Shown here: positions 18,205 through 26,603 of the stretch, piece by piece | How positions within the stretch are numbered: position 1 is the stretch's first letter | Layout: each line of letters begins with the position of its first letter | Origin: Asinibacterium sp. OR53 | GTDB taxonomy: Bacteria > Bacteroidota > Bacteroidia > Chitinophagales > Chitinophagaceae | Assembly (NCBI RefSeq): GCF_000515315.1 | Contig: NZ_KI911562.1 | Coordinates: 558,001-622,000 of the forward strand | DNA: 64,000 bases | Direction: 5' to 3' | Position numbers and translations under genes: made by a program | The notes under the pieces: model-generated | The model's database searches: none | What the model was told of the DNA's origin: nothing | What the model saw: the letters and a program-made list of their open reading frames with translations, nothing else

Positions 18205-19485
18205 TCAGTTGCCGGCAACCACCATCTTCTTTCCAAAATAGCCATGCAGCACTTCGGGCAATAAAATGCCTTCATCGCCCTGGTTGTTTTCGAGCAGGCA
18301 GGCCAGTATCCTGGGCAATGCCAGCGAACTGCCGTTCAGCGTATGTACCAGTTGCGTTTTGCCTGTAGCATCTTTGTAACGGCACTTGAGACGGTTGGCC
18401 TGGAAACTTTCGAAATTGCTTACACTGCTCACTTCCAGCCAACGTTCCTGTGCAGCACTATACACTTCAAAATCATACGTAATGGCACTGGCAAAACCCA
18501 TATCGCCGCCGCAGAGACGCAATAAACGATAAGGCAATTGCAGCGACTGTAATAATTTTTCCACATGCAGCACCATTTCATCGAGTGTATCGTAACTTTT
18601 TTCGGGCTGCACCAACTGAATGATCTCTACTTTTTCAAACTGGTGCAGGCGGTTGAGGCCACGTACATCTTTTCCATAACTGCCAGCCTCTCTTCTAAAA
18701 CAAGGTGAATAGGCCGTCATTTTTACCGGGAAATCTTCTTCTTTGAGGATCGTATCGCGGTAAACATTGGTAACAGGTACTTCTGCCGTGGGAATCAGGT
18801 AAAAATCATCTTCCGTTGCATGATACATCTGTCCTTCTTTATCGGGCAATTGTCCGGTTGCATAAGCAGAATCGGCATTCACCATGAAAGGAGGCAGGTA
18901 TTCTTTATAGCCGGCTGCGGTATTGTAATCGAGAAAATACTGCACCAGCGCTCTTTGCAATTTGGCGCCCTGTCCGGTATAAACAGGAAAACCACTGCCG
19001 GTGATCTTGTTACCCAGTTCAAAATCGATCAGGTTGTATTTTTTGGTCAGGTCCCAGTGTGGTGTTGCATTAGTTGGCAGCACAGGTTTAATACCTCCTT
19101 CCCTTACCACTACATTGTCTTCCGGCGTACGTCCTTCCGGCACCTGTGTGCCGGGCAGGTTGGGTAATAATACCAGGGTATCGTTCAGTTCTTTTTCTAC
19201 CCTGGCCATTTGTTCTTTCAGCGGCTCCAGGGCTGCTTTCCATCCTGCTACATCGCTCTTAAGGGTTTCGGCCGCTTCTTTTTGTCCCTGTGCCATCAGC
19301 TTACCGATCTCTTTAGATGCTGTGTTGACTTTCGATTGTGTATTGTCGAATTCGGCCTGCAGGCGTTTACGCTCATCATCCAGTTGAATGATGGTATCCA
19401 CCAGTTCGGGTTGTTTGAAATGCTTTACTGCCAGTCTTCTCTTTACTTCAGCCGTATCATTGCGCAATACACTCACTTGTAACAT
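18205..19485 (-). CDS. serS: seryl-tRNA synthetase
   Basis: The 426-residue product is a class II tRNA synthetase that charges tRNA-Ser. The N-terminal coiled-coil arm spans about residues 30-110. Class II motif 2 is visible as F-R-R-E-A-G-S-Y-G-K-D, and the C-terminal block carries L-N-G-S-S-L-A-L-P-R-I-L-A. The ATG at 19485 begins the conserved M-L-Q-V-S-V-L-R; an upstream in-frame start would add non-family residues. The divergent gene at 19531 shares the 45-base intergenic region, with a -7 box in each direction. Confidence 0.96.
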   Translation of the reverse strand: MLQVSVLRNDTAEVKRRLAVKHFKQPELVDTIIQLDDERKRLQAEFDNTQSKVNTASKEIGKLMAQGQKEAAETLKSDVAGWKAALEPLKEQMARVEKELNDTLVLLPNLPGTQVPEGRTPEDNVVVREGGIKPVLPTNATPHWDLTKKYNLIDFELGNKITGSGFPVYTGQGAKLQRALVQYFLDYNTAAGYKEYLPPFMVNADSAYATGQLPDKEGQMYHATEDDFYLIPTAEVPVTNVYRDTILKEEDFPVKMTAYSPCFRREAGSYGKDVRGLNRLHQFEKVEIIQLVQPEKSYDTLDEMVLHVEKLLQSLQLPYRLLRLCGGDMGFASAITYDFEVYSAAQERWLEVSSVSNFESFQANRLKCRYKDATGKTQLVHTLNGSSLALPRILACLLENNQGDEGILLPEVLHGYFGKKMVVAGN

Positions 19486-19491
19486 AAGGAT

Positions 19492-19526
19492 CGATTTGCC
19501 GCAAAGATAACAGTCATTTACCTTTG
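19492..19526 (+). promoter_or_regulatory. complete Bacteroidota-type promoter, divergent to serS
   Basis: TTTG at 19492-19495, a 20-base spacer and TACCTTTG at 19519-19526 fit the phylum consensus. The gene start is only four bases further on, which implies a leaderless or nearly leaderless transcript. Confidence 0.6.
19502..19509 (-). promoter_or_regulatory. -7 box for serS
   Basis: The minus strand reads TATCTTTG, 16 bases before the serS ATG. It is back to back with the plus-strand box at 19519-19526. Confidence 0.5.
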
Positions 19527-19530
19527 CCAC

Positions 19531-19878
19531 ATGGTATTCGCAACAGATGATTTACAGCAGCGCTGGTGGAACCTCGAAGCCAAACTGGTGGAGCGGTTCG
19601 GTAAAAAGCCCGACCTGGAAGCCGTATTGTTCCTTATTGGCATGCAGGAAACCGGTTTTGTGAAAGAGAAAATATCGAAAGAGCAGAAGCAGGACCTCAT
19701 GCATGTAGCGATATGTACGGTGTTGGCACAGAGTGGCTATTATGCACTGGAGCAACAGGATGCAGAAGGCTGGCCCCATTTCAGGCAATTGAAAGAATTA
19801 CCTGTGATGAGCATGCCCGAACAGGAGAACTTCATCAAAGACCATATTCTCCTGTATTTTGAACAACAAGGTTTTTGA
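19531..19878 (+). CDS. small uncharacterised protein upstream of gcvH
   Basis: The 115-residue product is soluble, with no signal peptide or membrane segment. It looks mostly helical: [24 protein letters not shown] near the start, then [17 protein letters not shown] do not recognise a characterised family. It lies 44 bases before gcvH on the same strand, and its promoter box ends four bases before the ATG. The acidic C-terminal half with aromatic residues suggests a protein-protein contact, which is inference. Confidence 0.75.
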   Translation: MVFATDDLQQRWWNLEAKLVERFGKKPDLEAVLFLIGMQETGFVKEKISKEQKQDLMHVAICTVLAQSGYYALEQQDAEGWPHFRQLKELPVMSMPEQENFIKDHILLYFEQQGF

Positions 19879-19922
19879 AAGATCGTTTTTTATTCAATAT
19901 TTGCACTATTAAACCACGCTTT

Positions 19923-20300
19923 ATGAATTTTCCCGCAGAACTGCGCTACACCAAAGACCACGAATGGATACGCCTGGAAGGCAATACCGCTATCATCGGC
20001 ATTACCGATTTTGCACAGCATGAACTGGGTGATATCGTTTATGTAGATATTACTTCTACCGGCAAAACACTGGCCGCTGAAGAAGTCTTCGGAACCGTTG
20101 AAGCTGTTAAAACAGTAAGCGACCTCTTTCTGCCTGTTGCCGGAACTGTGGTTGAAGTGAACAGCCTCCTGGAAAAACAACCCGAACTGGTAAACACCGA
20201 TCCTTATGGAGACGGATGGATGATCAAAATGACCGTAGCCAGTCCGGCAGATGTAGCCGCACTGATGACCCATGAAGCTTACAGCACACTGGTAGGATAA
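19923..20300 (+). CDS. gcvH: glycine cleavage system H protein
   Basis: The 125-residue H protein carries the lipoyl arm that shuttles the aminomethyl group between GcvP, GcvT and GcvL. The lipoylated lysine is K63 in the context [11 protein letters not shown]. The N-terminal [11 protein letters not shown] and the C-terminal [10 protein letters not shown] also match the family. The ATG at 19923 is chosen because an earlier in-frame start would add a non-conserved 16-residue leader. A VanZ-like gene follows by 11 bases, a common arrangement in Bacteroidota. Confidence 0.96.
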   Translation: MNFPAELRYTKDHEWIRLEGNTAIIGITDFAQHELGDIVYVDITSTGKTLAAEEVFGTVEAVKTVSDLFLPVAGTVVEVNSLLEKQPELVNTDPYGDGWMIKMTVASPADVAALMTHEAYSTLVG

Positions 20301-20311
20301 ATTAATTTTGA

Positions 20312-20722
20312 TTGAAAGCGATTCTTTTTGTCCCTGCGATCCTGCTTTTCGTTCTGTGCACGGTACTGTTAACCCTCCCGGGTGCAGACCTGCCTACGAA
20401 TTGGTTTTCCGCTATACCTCAATTCGATAAGCTGGTACACATTGGTATGTTTACCTTATTGGGGTTATGCTTTGGCTATCCCGTGGTAAAAAGCCCCTGG
20501 ACATTGCAAAGACGTTTGAAATGGGTATTGCTCATCGCCTTGTTGAGCATCGGATATGGTATTGCTATTGAATTCATCCAATTATTCTGGATACCGGGGC
20601 GGAGCTTTGAAGGATGGGATATACTGGCAGATAGTACAGGCAGTTTGATTGCTTATATATGGAACAGGAATGCCTGTAAAAAAATTGGCCCCGATGGAAA
20701 TCGGGGCCGCAACCAAAACTAA
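20312..20722 (+). CDS. VanZ-like membrane protein
   Basis: The 136-residue product starts with TTG and has about four hydrophobic helices. Family signs are F-D-K-L-V-H-I-G-M-F-T-L-L-G-L and, near the C-terminus, E-F-I-Q-L-F-W-I-P-G-R-S-F-E-G-W-D-I-L-A-D-S-T-G. VanZ was first linked to teicoplanin tolerance, but most family members have no proven role. Its last codons overlap a perfect hairpin at 20687-20708 that is followed by a T-run on the minus strand. Confidence 0.82.
   Translation: MKAILFVPAILLFVLCTVLLTLPGADLPTNWFSAIPQFDKLVHIGMFTLLGLCFGYPVVKSPWTLQRRLKWVLLIALLSIGYGIAIEFIQLFWIPGRSFEGWDILADSTGSLIAYIWNRNACKKIGPDGNRGRNQN
20678..20708 (-). terminator. strong minus-strand intrinsic terminator inside vanZ
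   Basis: GGCCCCGAT (20687-20695) and ATCGGGGCC (20700-20708) form a perfect nine-pair stem with a four-base loop. On the minus strand the stem is followed by AATTTTTTT. It lies within the 3' end of the plus-strand VanZ gene, so it must end a minus-strand transcript: either the 3' tail of the lysozyme mRNA or a separate small RNA. Confidence 0.7.
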
Positions 20723-20860
20723 CTGCTTATGAGAAAATTGACTACTTAACTTGTTTTGCGCTTCTACTTATATTAACTCAAAATCGGTGCCAAACCCTTG
20801 CTGCCTCTGTTAATACTTTCTAAACCCAGATACACCAGGCTTTTACTTCGCTGCTTTTCT
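20684..20860 (-). ncRNA. candidate small RNA (possible 6S-type)
   Basis: This is most of a 335-base gap without a gene. On the minus strand a TTGACA (20899-20894) with a T/A-rich region and GATCTTTG (20872-20865) could form a promoter, and the strong terminator at 20678-20708 would end the RNA about 175 nt later. Inside it, GTATTAAC and GTTAATAT (minus strand) can form an apical stem, and GCAGC near the 5' end can pair with GTTGC before the terminator. I cannot assign it to a known family; a 6S-type RNA is one possibility. The rest of the gap, 20910-21057, is AT-rich and shows nothing I can name. Confidence 0.35.
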
Positions 20861-21057
20861 AACACAAAGATCTGTATAAAAGACAAAAACTTTTGTCAAT
20901 GGTTTAACAATGAAATGTTAAAGGAAATACTACACCCGTCCGTGTTTTAGAACACACTGAAAAATAGCTACTTATATTCCCTTTCCCATAACCCCATTTC
21001 CCAAAAAGACCTTTTAATTTACCCAGTAAGTTAAAGAATACAGGGTTATTCTCATAA

Positions 21058-21846
21058 TTATTTTAATAATATTTTTTGCCATTCCAGGGAGTCCCCATTG
21101 AAGACATTGAAATCGGTGATATTCCTGACCCCATTCACATGCCCGGCATCGCTGTGCTGCCAGAAAGTCCAGGGGCGGTTCACGTGCGGACTTTCCTGCT
21201 CAAAATAATGCGCTACCCATAAAGGATATGCATCGAAAGCCCGCCCCAGGTTCCGCTCATAAAAATCGGCATAAGAATATATGATGGGTTTCACCCCGTA
21301 TGCTTTTTCGACGGTTACCAGCCATTCCCTGATCCGGCTGCGCATTGAGTCGGGCTTCACGCCATACAACTCTTCAATGTCCAGCACCGGCGGCAGATCG
21401 CCCTTCGTCAATTTTACCTGGCTGATAAAATTTTGGGCCTGCAATGCACCGCTCTTGTTAGCCAGGAAAAAATGATAAGCACCGCAAACCATACCGGCGG
21501 CTTTCGCCTTTTCCCAGTTCTGTTTGAAACGTTTGTCGGTATCGTTGAGCCCCTCTGTTGCTTTGATGAACACAAAGCCCAGTCTCGTGTTGTTGATCTT
21601 CATTGCCCTGACTTCCTGCCATGCAATAAGCTCCTGGTGACTGCTCACATCGATCCCGTGTATGGAATAGCCTGTAGGTATATCGATGCCGAAAGCAGTA
21701 AAATGAACAAACTTCGCTTTCGACTCCTCTTCTCTCTCCCAACGCTGGCGCAGGAAAAGGTACGATGCCGTGCCGCCCAGGCAACACAACACCACCAACC
21801 ACAATATCCTTTCTATCCTGTTCTTTGTCCGTCTGCTTTTTTTCAT
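21058..21846 (-). CDS. GH25 lysozyme-like muramidase, membrane anchored
   Basis: The 262-residue product has an N-terminal basic region and one membrane helix at about 14-33, then a GH25 domain. The domain begins H-G-I-D-V-S-S-H-Q and has the catalytic-site strand P-P-V-L-D-I-E-E, the A-G-M-V-C-G-A-Y-H-F-F segment and the late W-T-F-W-Q-H-S-D block. GH25 enzymes cleave the muramic acid-glucosamine bond of peptidoglycan. The active domain is therefore periplasmic. No partner gene is nearby. Confidence 0.92.
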   Translation of the reverse strand: MKKSRRTKNRIERILWLVVLCCLGGTASYLFLRQRWEREEESKAKFVHFTAFGIDIPTGYSIHGIDVSSHQELIAWQEVRAMKINNTRLGFVFIKATEGLNDTDKRFKQNWEKAKAAGMVCGAYHFFLANKSGALQAQNFISQVKLTKGDLPPVLDIEELYGVKPDSMRSRIREWLVTVEKAYGVKPIIYSYADFYERNLGRAFDAYPLWVAHYFEQESPHVNRPWTFWQHSDAGHVNGVRNITDFNVFNGDSLEWQKILLK

Positions 21847-21966
21847 CCGTATCTTTATGGTTCGCCGCCCCTGGCGGCTGTTATTTTTGCTGGATGAGGC
21901 GCTTCAGCTATCTGTGCGCTCCATCCCTTGCAAAACTCGTGCATTTAATACTACTTTTACAATCCT

Positions 21967-22998
21967 ATGGCCTATTTCAACTGGAACGATAGTATCAATC
22001 TCCTACAAAAACTGACCCTGCGGCGCTTCTGGAATGCCATCAAAGTGTACGGTAGTTACCAGCTTACACGTTTAACAGGAAAACCCGTTCAATGGGGATA
22101 CCCTGTTTCCATCTCTTTTGAACCTACCACTTCCTGCAACCTGCGTTGTCCCGAATGCCCCAGCGGACTTCGCGCGTTTACCCGGCCTACCGGCATGCTA
22201 CAGAAAGACTTCTTCAGAGAAACCATCGACGATATCCACCAGGACCTGCTCTACCTGATCTTCTATTTCCAGGGAGAGCCTTACCTCAATCCCGAATTCC
22301 TGAACATGGTGAAATATGCGCATGATAAAGGAGTCTATACCGCTACCTCTACCAATGCGCATTACCTCACCGATGAAAAGGCCAGGCAAACGGTAGAAAG
22401 CGGGCTCGACCGCCTCATCATTTCCATTGATGGCACTACACAAGATGTGTACCAACAATACCGCGTAGGCGGAAAACTGGATAAAGTACTCGAAGGCGCC
22501 CGGAATATTGTTAAATGGAAAAAAAAGCTGAAAAGCAAAACGCCTTTTGTTTTCTTCCAGTTCCTGGTGGTGAAACCCAATGAACATCAAATTGAGGAAG
22601 TAAAAAGATTGGGTAAGGACATTGGTGTAGACCAGGTACGTTTTAAGACCGCACAGGTATACGATTATGAAAATGATCCGCACCAATTGATCCCTCAAAA
22701 TAACAAATACAGCCGTTATAAAAAAGACCGTAACGGAAAGATGCAAGTGAAAAGCGGTCTGAAAAATCATTGCTGGAAACTCTGGCATGCGAACGTGATC
22801 ACCTGGGATGGATTGGTAGTACCCTGTTGTTTTGATAAAGATGCCACCCATCAATTGGGCAACCTTACAACACAAAGTTTCCGGGAAACATGGCATAACG
22901 ACAACTACAGGCAGTTCCGGCGTGAACTGCTCAGCAGCCGCAAAAACATTGACATTTGTGCCAATTGCAGCGAAGGGTTGAGTGTTTGGGAAAACTGA
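21967..22998 (+). CDS. radical SAM protein with SPASM-like C-terminus
   Basis: The 343-residue product binds a 4Fe-4S cluster through C57, C61 and C64 (C-N-L-R-C-P-E-C). The core includes Y-F-Q-G-E-P-Y-L-N-P and S-I-D-G-T-T-Q-D. The C-terminal part has C-W-K-L-W, V-V-P-C-C-F-D-K-D and I-C-A-N-C, which fit an auxiliary-cluster SPASM domain. SPASM enzymes modify peptides, proteins or small molecules; no precursor peptide is visible nearby. A -7-like box (TACTTTTA, 21952-21959) lies seven bases upstream. A MarR gene follows after an inverted repeat. Confidence 0.88.
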   Translation: MAYFNWNDSINLLQKLTLRRFWNAIKVYGSYQLTRLTGKPVQWGYPVSISFEPTTSCNLRCPECPSGLRAFTRPTGMLQKDFFRETIDDIHQDLLYLIFYFQGEPYLNPEFLNMVKYAHDKGVYTATSTNAHYLTDEKARQTVESGLDRLIISIDGTTQDVYQQYRVGGKLDKVLEGARNIVKWKKKLKSKTPFVFFQFLVVKPNEHQIEEVKRLGKDIGVDQVRFKTAQVYDYENDPHQLIPQNNKYSRYKKDRNGKMQVKSGLKNHCWKLWHANVITWDGLVVPCCFDKDATHQLGNLTTQSFRETWHNDNYRQFRRELLSSRKNIDICANCSEGLSVWEN

Positions 22999-23000
22999 TG

Positions 23001-23116
23001 AGTTGTGAGTTGATAAATGTTAGTTGTTAGAAGGGATTTGCATCTTTCATATTAGTTTAATATATTGAGAGTCACAACCAGTCAATCTAATAACTAATAC
23101 CCATCAACTCACAACT
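23001..23116. repeat. imperfect inverted repeat with 30-base arms
   Basis: The arms 23001-23030 and 23087-23116 are inverted copies. The outer 14 bases (AGTTGTGAGTTGAT / ATCAACTCACAACT) are perfect, and the inner TTAGTTGTTAG / CTAATAACTAA differ at one base. The 56-base loop is AT-rich. The element fills the space between the radical SAM stop and the MarR start. It could be a small non-autonomous mobile element, a transcript-stabilising hairpin or a MarR target. Confidence 0.7.
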
Positions 23117-23120
23117 AAAT

Positions 23121-23567
23121 ATGTCTCTCGAACAGGATATACAACAACCACTTTTTCGGAATGAATACCAGAAAGCGGCTATTAATTTGATCTTTTCATC
23201 CAACTGGTTGAATGAAAAGATCAAATATCTGTTAGAATCGGAAGACATCACACAACAACAATACAATATCCTTCGCATACTCAAGGGATGCCAGCAACCA
23301 TTAAGCACATTGCAGATCAGGAGTCGCATGCTCGACCGTATGAGCGATACCAGTCGTATCGTGGAGCGCATGCTGAAAAAAGGGCTCGTGGAAAAAAGAA
23401 CCTGCCCTTCCGACAAACGCCTGGTAGATGTAAGCATTTCGCACAAAGGGCTTGAATTACTGGAAAAACTCGAACACAAAAATGCAGCGCTCGATAGTAT
23501 TCTGCAATCCCTCTCTGAATCAGAAGCAATCACATTGAATCGTTTACTCGACAAAATGCGCGGATGA
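23121..23567 (+). CDS. MarR-family transcriptional regulator
   Basis: The 148-residue protein has the MarR winged-helix order: dimerisation helix, then I-T-Q-Q-Q-Y-N-I-L-R-I-L, P-L-S-T-L-Q-I-R-S-R-M, the recognition helix region S-D-T-S-R-I-V-E-R-M-L-K-K-G-L-V, and the wing R-T-C-P-S-D-K-R-L-V-D-V. MarR proteins respond to small ligands or oxidants. There are cysteines at the wing and none paired near the N-terminus. Its regulon is not evident; the neighbouring radical SAM gene and the inverted repeat ending four bases before its ATG are candidates. Confidence 0.9.
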   Translation: MSLEQDIQQPLFRNEYQKAAINLIFSSNWLNEKIKYLLESEDITQQQYNILRILKGCQQPLSTLQIRSRMLDRMSDTSRIVERMLKKGLVEKRTCPSDKRLVDVSISHKGLELLEKLEHKNAALDSILQSLSESEAITLNRLLDKMRG

Positions 23568-23607
23568 ATGGTTAGCTCTACACTTGCTTCTTCTTTATCT
23601 TCGTGGC

Positions 23608-25086
23608 ATGAAAAAATTTCTGGCGTTTTGTTTGATAGTTGTAGCCGGCTTGGAGCCGGGTATTGCGCAATATTCTCCTAATTACGAGTTCCGTGGCGTA
23701 TGGGTAGCCTCCGTTAGCAATATCGACTGGCCCAGCAAGAAAACCCTCTCCGTGGCAGAACAAAAAGAAGAATTCATCCGGCTGGTAGAAATGCACAAAC
23801 GCAATGGCATGAATGCGTTGATTGTACAGGTAAGGCCCGCCGCTGATGCATTGTATCCTTCTGCTTATGAGCCCTGGAGCGAATTTCTCACGGGTAAACA
23901 AGGACAGGCTCCTGTGCCATTTTACGATCCGCTCGCTTTTATGATCGGCGAAACACACAAACGCGGCATGGAGTTCCACGCCTGGCTCAACCCTTACAGG
24001 GCTGTATTCAACATGCGGAATTCTTCCATTGCATCCAACCATCTCACCAAAACACATCCTGAATGGTTCCTGGTTTACGGCGATAAAAAATATTTCAACC
24101 CCGGTCTGCCGCAGGTAAGACAACACACTGTGAAAGTAGTGGAAGACCTGGTGAAGCGATACGATATAGACGGCATTCACCTCGACGATTATTTCTACCC
24201 TTATCGTATTGCAGGAAAAGAATTTCCCGATGCAAAAGAATACAAACGCTATGGCAACGGATTGAGTAAAGACGAGTGGCGCCGAAGCAATTGCGACAGC
24301 ATTATTTACGATCTGTTCACAGCCATCAAGGCAATCAAGCCCAAGCTGCGATTCGGCATCAGTCCGTTCGGCATCTGGCGCAACAAAAGTCAGGATCCCA
24401 TGGGCAGCGATACAAAAGGCGGGCAAACCAATTACGACGATCTCTATGCCGATATCCTGTTATGGCTGGAAAAAGGCTGGATCGATTATGTAGCACCTCA
24501 GTTGTATTGGGAACGTGGTCATAAGCTGGCCAATTACGATGTATTGCTGGAATGGTGGAACGATCATGCCTATGGCAAAGACCTTTATATTGGGCATGGT
24601 ATTTACCGCGCCGGCAGCAATGCTGCATGGAGGGATCCCAATGAGTTGCCGGAACAAATACGCGAACTAAGAACATACCCAACTACCCGTGGGAGCATTT
24701 ATTTCAACAGCAAGGTATTTGAGAGCAATCCGAACGGATGGAGCGACAGTTTGCGCAATCACTATTACCGTTATCCGGCCCTGGTACCTGCCATGCCCTG
24801 GGTAGACAATACTGTTCCCATACAACCCCTGGTTGAGAAACTGGAGGGGAATAAAATAAAGCTGGTGTATAAAGGTGAAGAAAAGATCAAGGCATTTGCC
24901 ATACTGGTATTGCAACCAGGCGCCGAACCACAATTCATCAATACACAACTGGTACAGGTGATCCCCACCAGCAAAACTGCTACCGTAGACCTTGGCTCTT
25001 TGCCTGATATCGCCACAGGCAAAAAAATATATGCCATAACAGTCAATCCGAATAACAATGTGAGTCAGCTTACAGAAATTAGATGA
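23608..25086 (+). CDS. GH10-like (GHL10/YngK-type) glycoside hydrolase, secreted
   Basis: The 492-residue product has a signal peptide ending near G-I-A-Q and a GHL10 TIM-barrel. Signs are F-R-G-V-W-V-A-S-V-S-N-I-D-W-P, Y-D-I-D-G-I-H-L-D-D-Y-F-Y-P-Y, F-G-I-S-P-F-G-I-W-R and I-D-Y-V-A-P-Q-L-Y-W. The last 90 residues form an extra beta-rich segment. GHL10 proteins act on peptidoglycan or other glycans; the exact substrate is unclear. TATCTTCG lies four bases upstream of the ATG, again suggesting a very short leader. Confidence 0.88.
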   Translation: MKKFLAFCLIVVAGLEPGIAQYSPNYEFRGVWVASVSNIDWPSKKTLSVAEQKEEFIRLVEMHKRNGMNALIVQVRPAADALYPSAYEPWSEFLTGKQGQAPVPFYDPLAFMIGETHKRGMEFHAWLNPYRAVFNMRNSSIASNHLTKTHPEWFLVYGDKKYFNPGLPQVRQHTVKVVEDLVKRYDIDGIHLDDYFYPYRIAGKEFPDAKEYKRYGNGLSKDEWRRSNCDSIIYDLFTAIKAIKPKLRFGISPFGIWRNKSQDPMGSDTKGGQTNYDDLYADILLWLEKGWIDYVAPQLYWERGHKLANYDVLLEWWNDHAYGKDLYIGHGIYRAGSNAAWRDPNELPEQIRELRTYPTTRGSIYFNSKVFESNPNGWSDSLRNHYYRYPALVPAMPWVDNTVPIQPLVEKLEGNKIKLVYKGEEKIKAFAILVLQPGAEPQFINTQLVQVIPTSKTATVDLGSLPDIATGKKIYAITVNPNNNVSQLTEIR

Positions 25087-25141
25087 GTTAATCACGCTGT
25101 TTTGCCTTTTGACTTTTAATTTTGACTTTAAATCAGTCATT

Positions 25142-26491
25142 TTGGGCAACATCCTTCTCATAGACGACGAAGAAAAGCTCCGCACCCTGCTCAGCCGCAT
25201 CATCCGGCTCGAAGGGTTCACGGTATGGGAAGCGCCCGACCTCAAATCGGCACGCAAGCTGATGGATAAAGAGGCCATAGATGTGGTGCTCTGCGATGTA
25301 AAATTACCTGATGGCAACGGCCTGCAGTTTGTACAGGAACTCAAGTCCAAATATCCTTCCGTTGAAATCATATTGCTCACCGCTTATGGCAATATTGCCG
25401 ATGGCGTTCAGGCCATGAAGAGTGGTGCTTTTGATTATATCACCAAGGGTGATGACAACGAAAAAGTAATTCCTCTCCTCAATCAGGCAATGGAAAAAGT
25501 ACAACTGCGCAAGCATGTTGAGTTATTGGAACGACGCGTGGGCAAGCGATATGGTTTCGAACAGATCCTTGGCCGCTCACCCCTGATCAAGGAAGCTGTA
25601 GCCCTGGCGCAAAAAGTAGCACCTACCGATGCCACGGTTTTGCTACTGGGAGAGACGGGCACCGGCAAAGAAGTTTTTGCCCAGGCCATACACCATGCCA
25701 GTAAAAGAACGGGCAAGCCTTTTCTGGCACTCAATTGCAGCGCATTTGGGAAAGAATTGCTGGAGAGTGAATTATTCGGACACAAAGCCGGTGCTTTCAC
25801 CAGTGCAGTGAAAGACAAAAAAGGACTTATAGAAGAAGCGAATAATGGCACCCTGTTTCTCGACGAGATCGGCGAAATGCCGATGGAACTGCAGGCCAAA
25901 TTATTGCGCGTGTTGGAAACAGGAGAATTCATCAAAGTAGGTGATACCCGCTCTACCAAGGTGAATGTGCGCATCATTGCCGCTACCAACCGCAGTTTAC
26001 AGAATGAAATACAATCAGGACATTTCCGCGAAGACCTTTATTACCGGCTGAATGTTTTCACCATTACATTGCCGGCCCTGCGCGAAAGGGTCAAAGACAT
26101 CCCATTACTCTCCGAACATTTCCTGCGCCAGTTTGCTCTCAAAACCAATCAGCATGTTACAACTATGAACACTGAATTCATAGAGCGCCTGCAGCAACAC
26201 GATTGGAAGGGCAATATCCGCGAACTCAAGAATGTCATGGAAAGAGCAGTGATACTTGCCACCGGCGATACGCTTACAACAGAAGACCTGCCGGTTGAAT
26301 TGCAATCCAGTTTAGGCTCTATCCATAAGAGCTCATCCCAACTTTCCGCTTTTGATCTCTCCAGTGTTGAAAAACTGCACATACAACGCGTATTAAACCA
26401 TACCAAAGGAAATAAAACCGAAGCCGCCAGGCTATTGAACATCGGGCTCACTACTTTATACCGGAAGATTGAGGAGTATCATATCCTGTGA
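25142..26491 (+). CDS. sigma-54 dependent response regulator, probable KdpE counterpart
   Basis: The 449-residue NtrC-type regulator has a receiver domain with D52 as the phosphorylation site (V-L-C-D-V-K-L-P-D-G). The AAA+ domain has G-E-T-G-T-G-K-E (Walker A), the sigma-54 contact loop G-A-F-T-S-A and L-F-L-D-E-I-G-E-M-P. The C-terminal Fis-type helix-turn-helix reads T-K-G-N-K-T-E-A-A-R-L-L-N-I. Start choice is uncertain: TTG at 25142 gives a normal receiver opening, and an in-frame TTG at 25109 would add 11 residues. The kdp operon downstream has a sigma-54 promoter and no other regulator, so this is probably its activator. Confidence 0.9.
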   Translation: MGNILLIDDEEKLRTLLSRIIRLEGFTVWEAPDLKSARKLMDKEAIDVVLCDVKLPDGNGLQFVQELKSKYPSVEIILLTAYGNIADGVQAMKSGAFDYITKGDDNEKVIPLLNQAMEKVQLRKHVELLERRVGKRYGFEQILGRSPLIKEAVALAQKVAPTDATVLLLGETGTGKEVFAQAIHHASKRTGKPFLALNCSAFGKELLESELFGHKAGAFTSAVKDKKGLIEEANNGTLFLDEIGEMPMELQAKLLRVLETGEFIKVGDTRSTKVNVRIIAATNRSLQNEIQSGHFREDLYYRLNVFTITLPALRERVKDIPLLSEHFLRQFALKTNQHVTTMNTEFIERLQQHDWKGNIRELKNVMERAVILATGDTLTTEDLPVELQSSLGSIHKSSSQLSAFDLSSVEKLHIQRVLNHTKGNKTEAARLLNIGLTTLYRKIEEYHIL

Positions 26492-26603
26492 TGTCCCTAT
26501 GAATCAATGCACGCCTCTTAACTGCAAAAACATTATCTTAGAAAACACTAACGCCCCCGGTACTACAACACCAGGAGTCGAAAGATCAAAAATAATAGTA
26601 AGC

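Noticed and set aside
26469..26603. N-terminal extension of the alpha/beta hydrolase overlapping the regulator gene
   Set aside because: The residues before 26604 are not a signal peptide and overlap the regulator's 3' end; a normal signal peptide starts at 26604.
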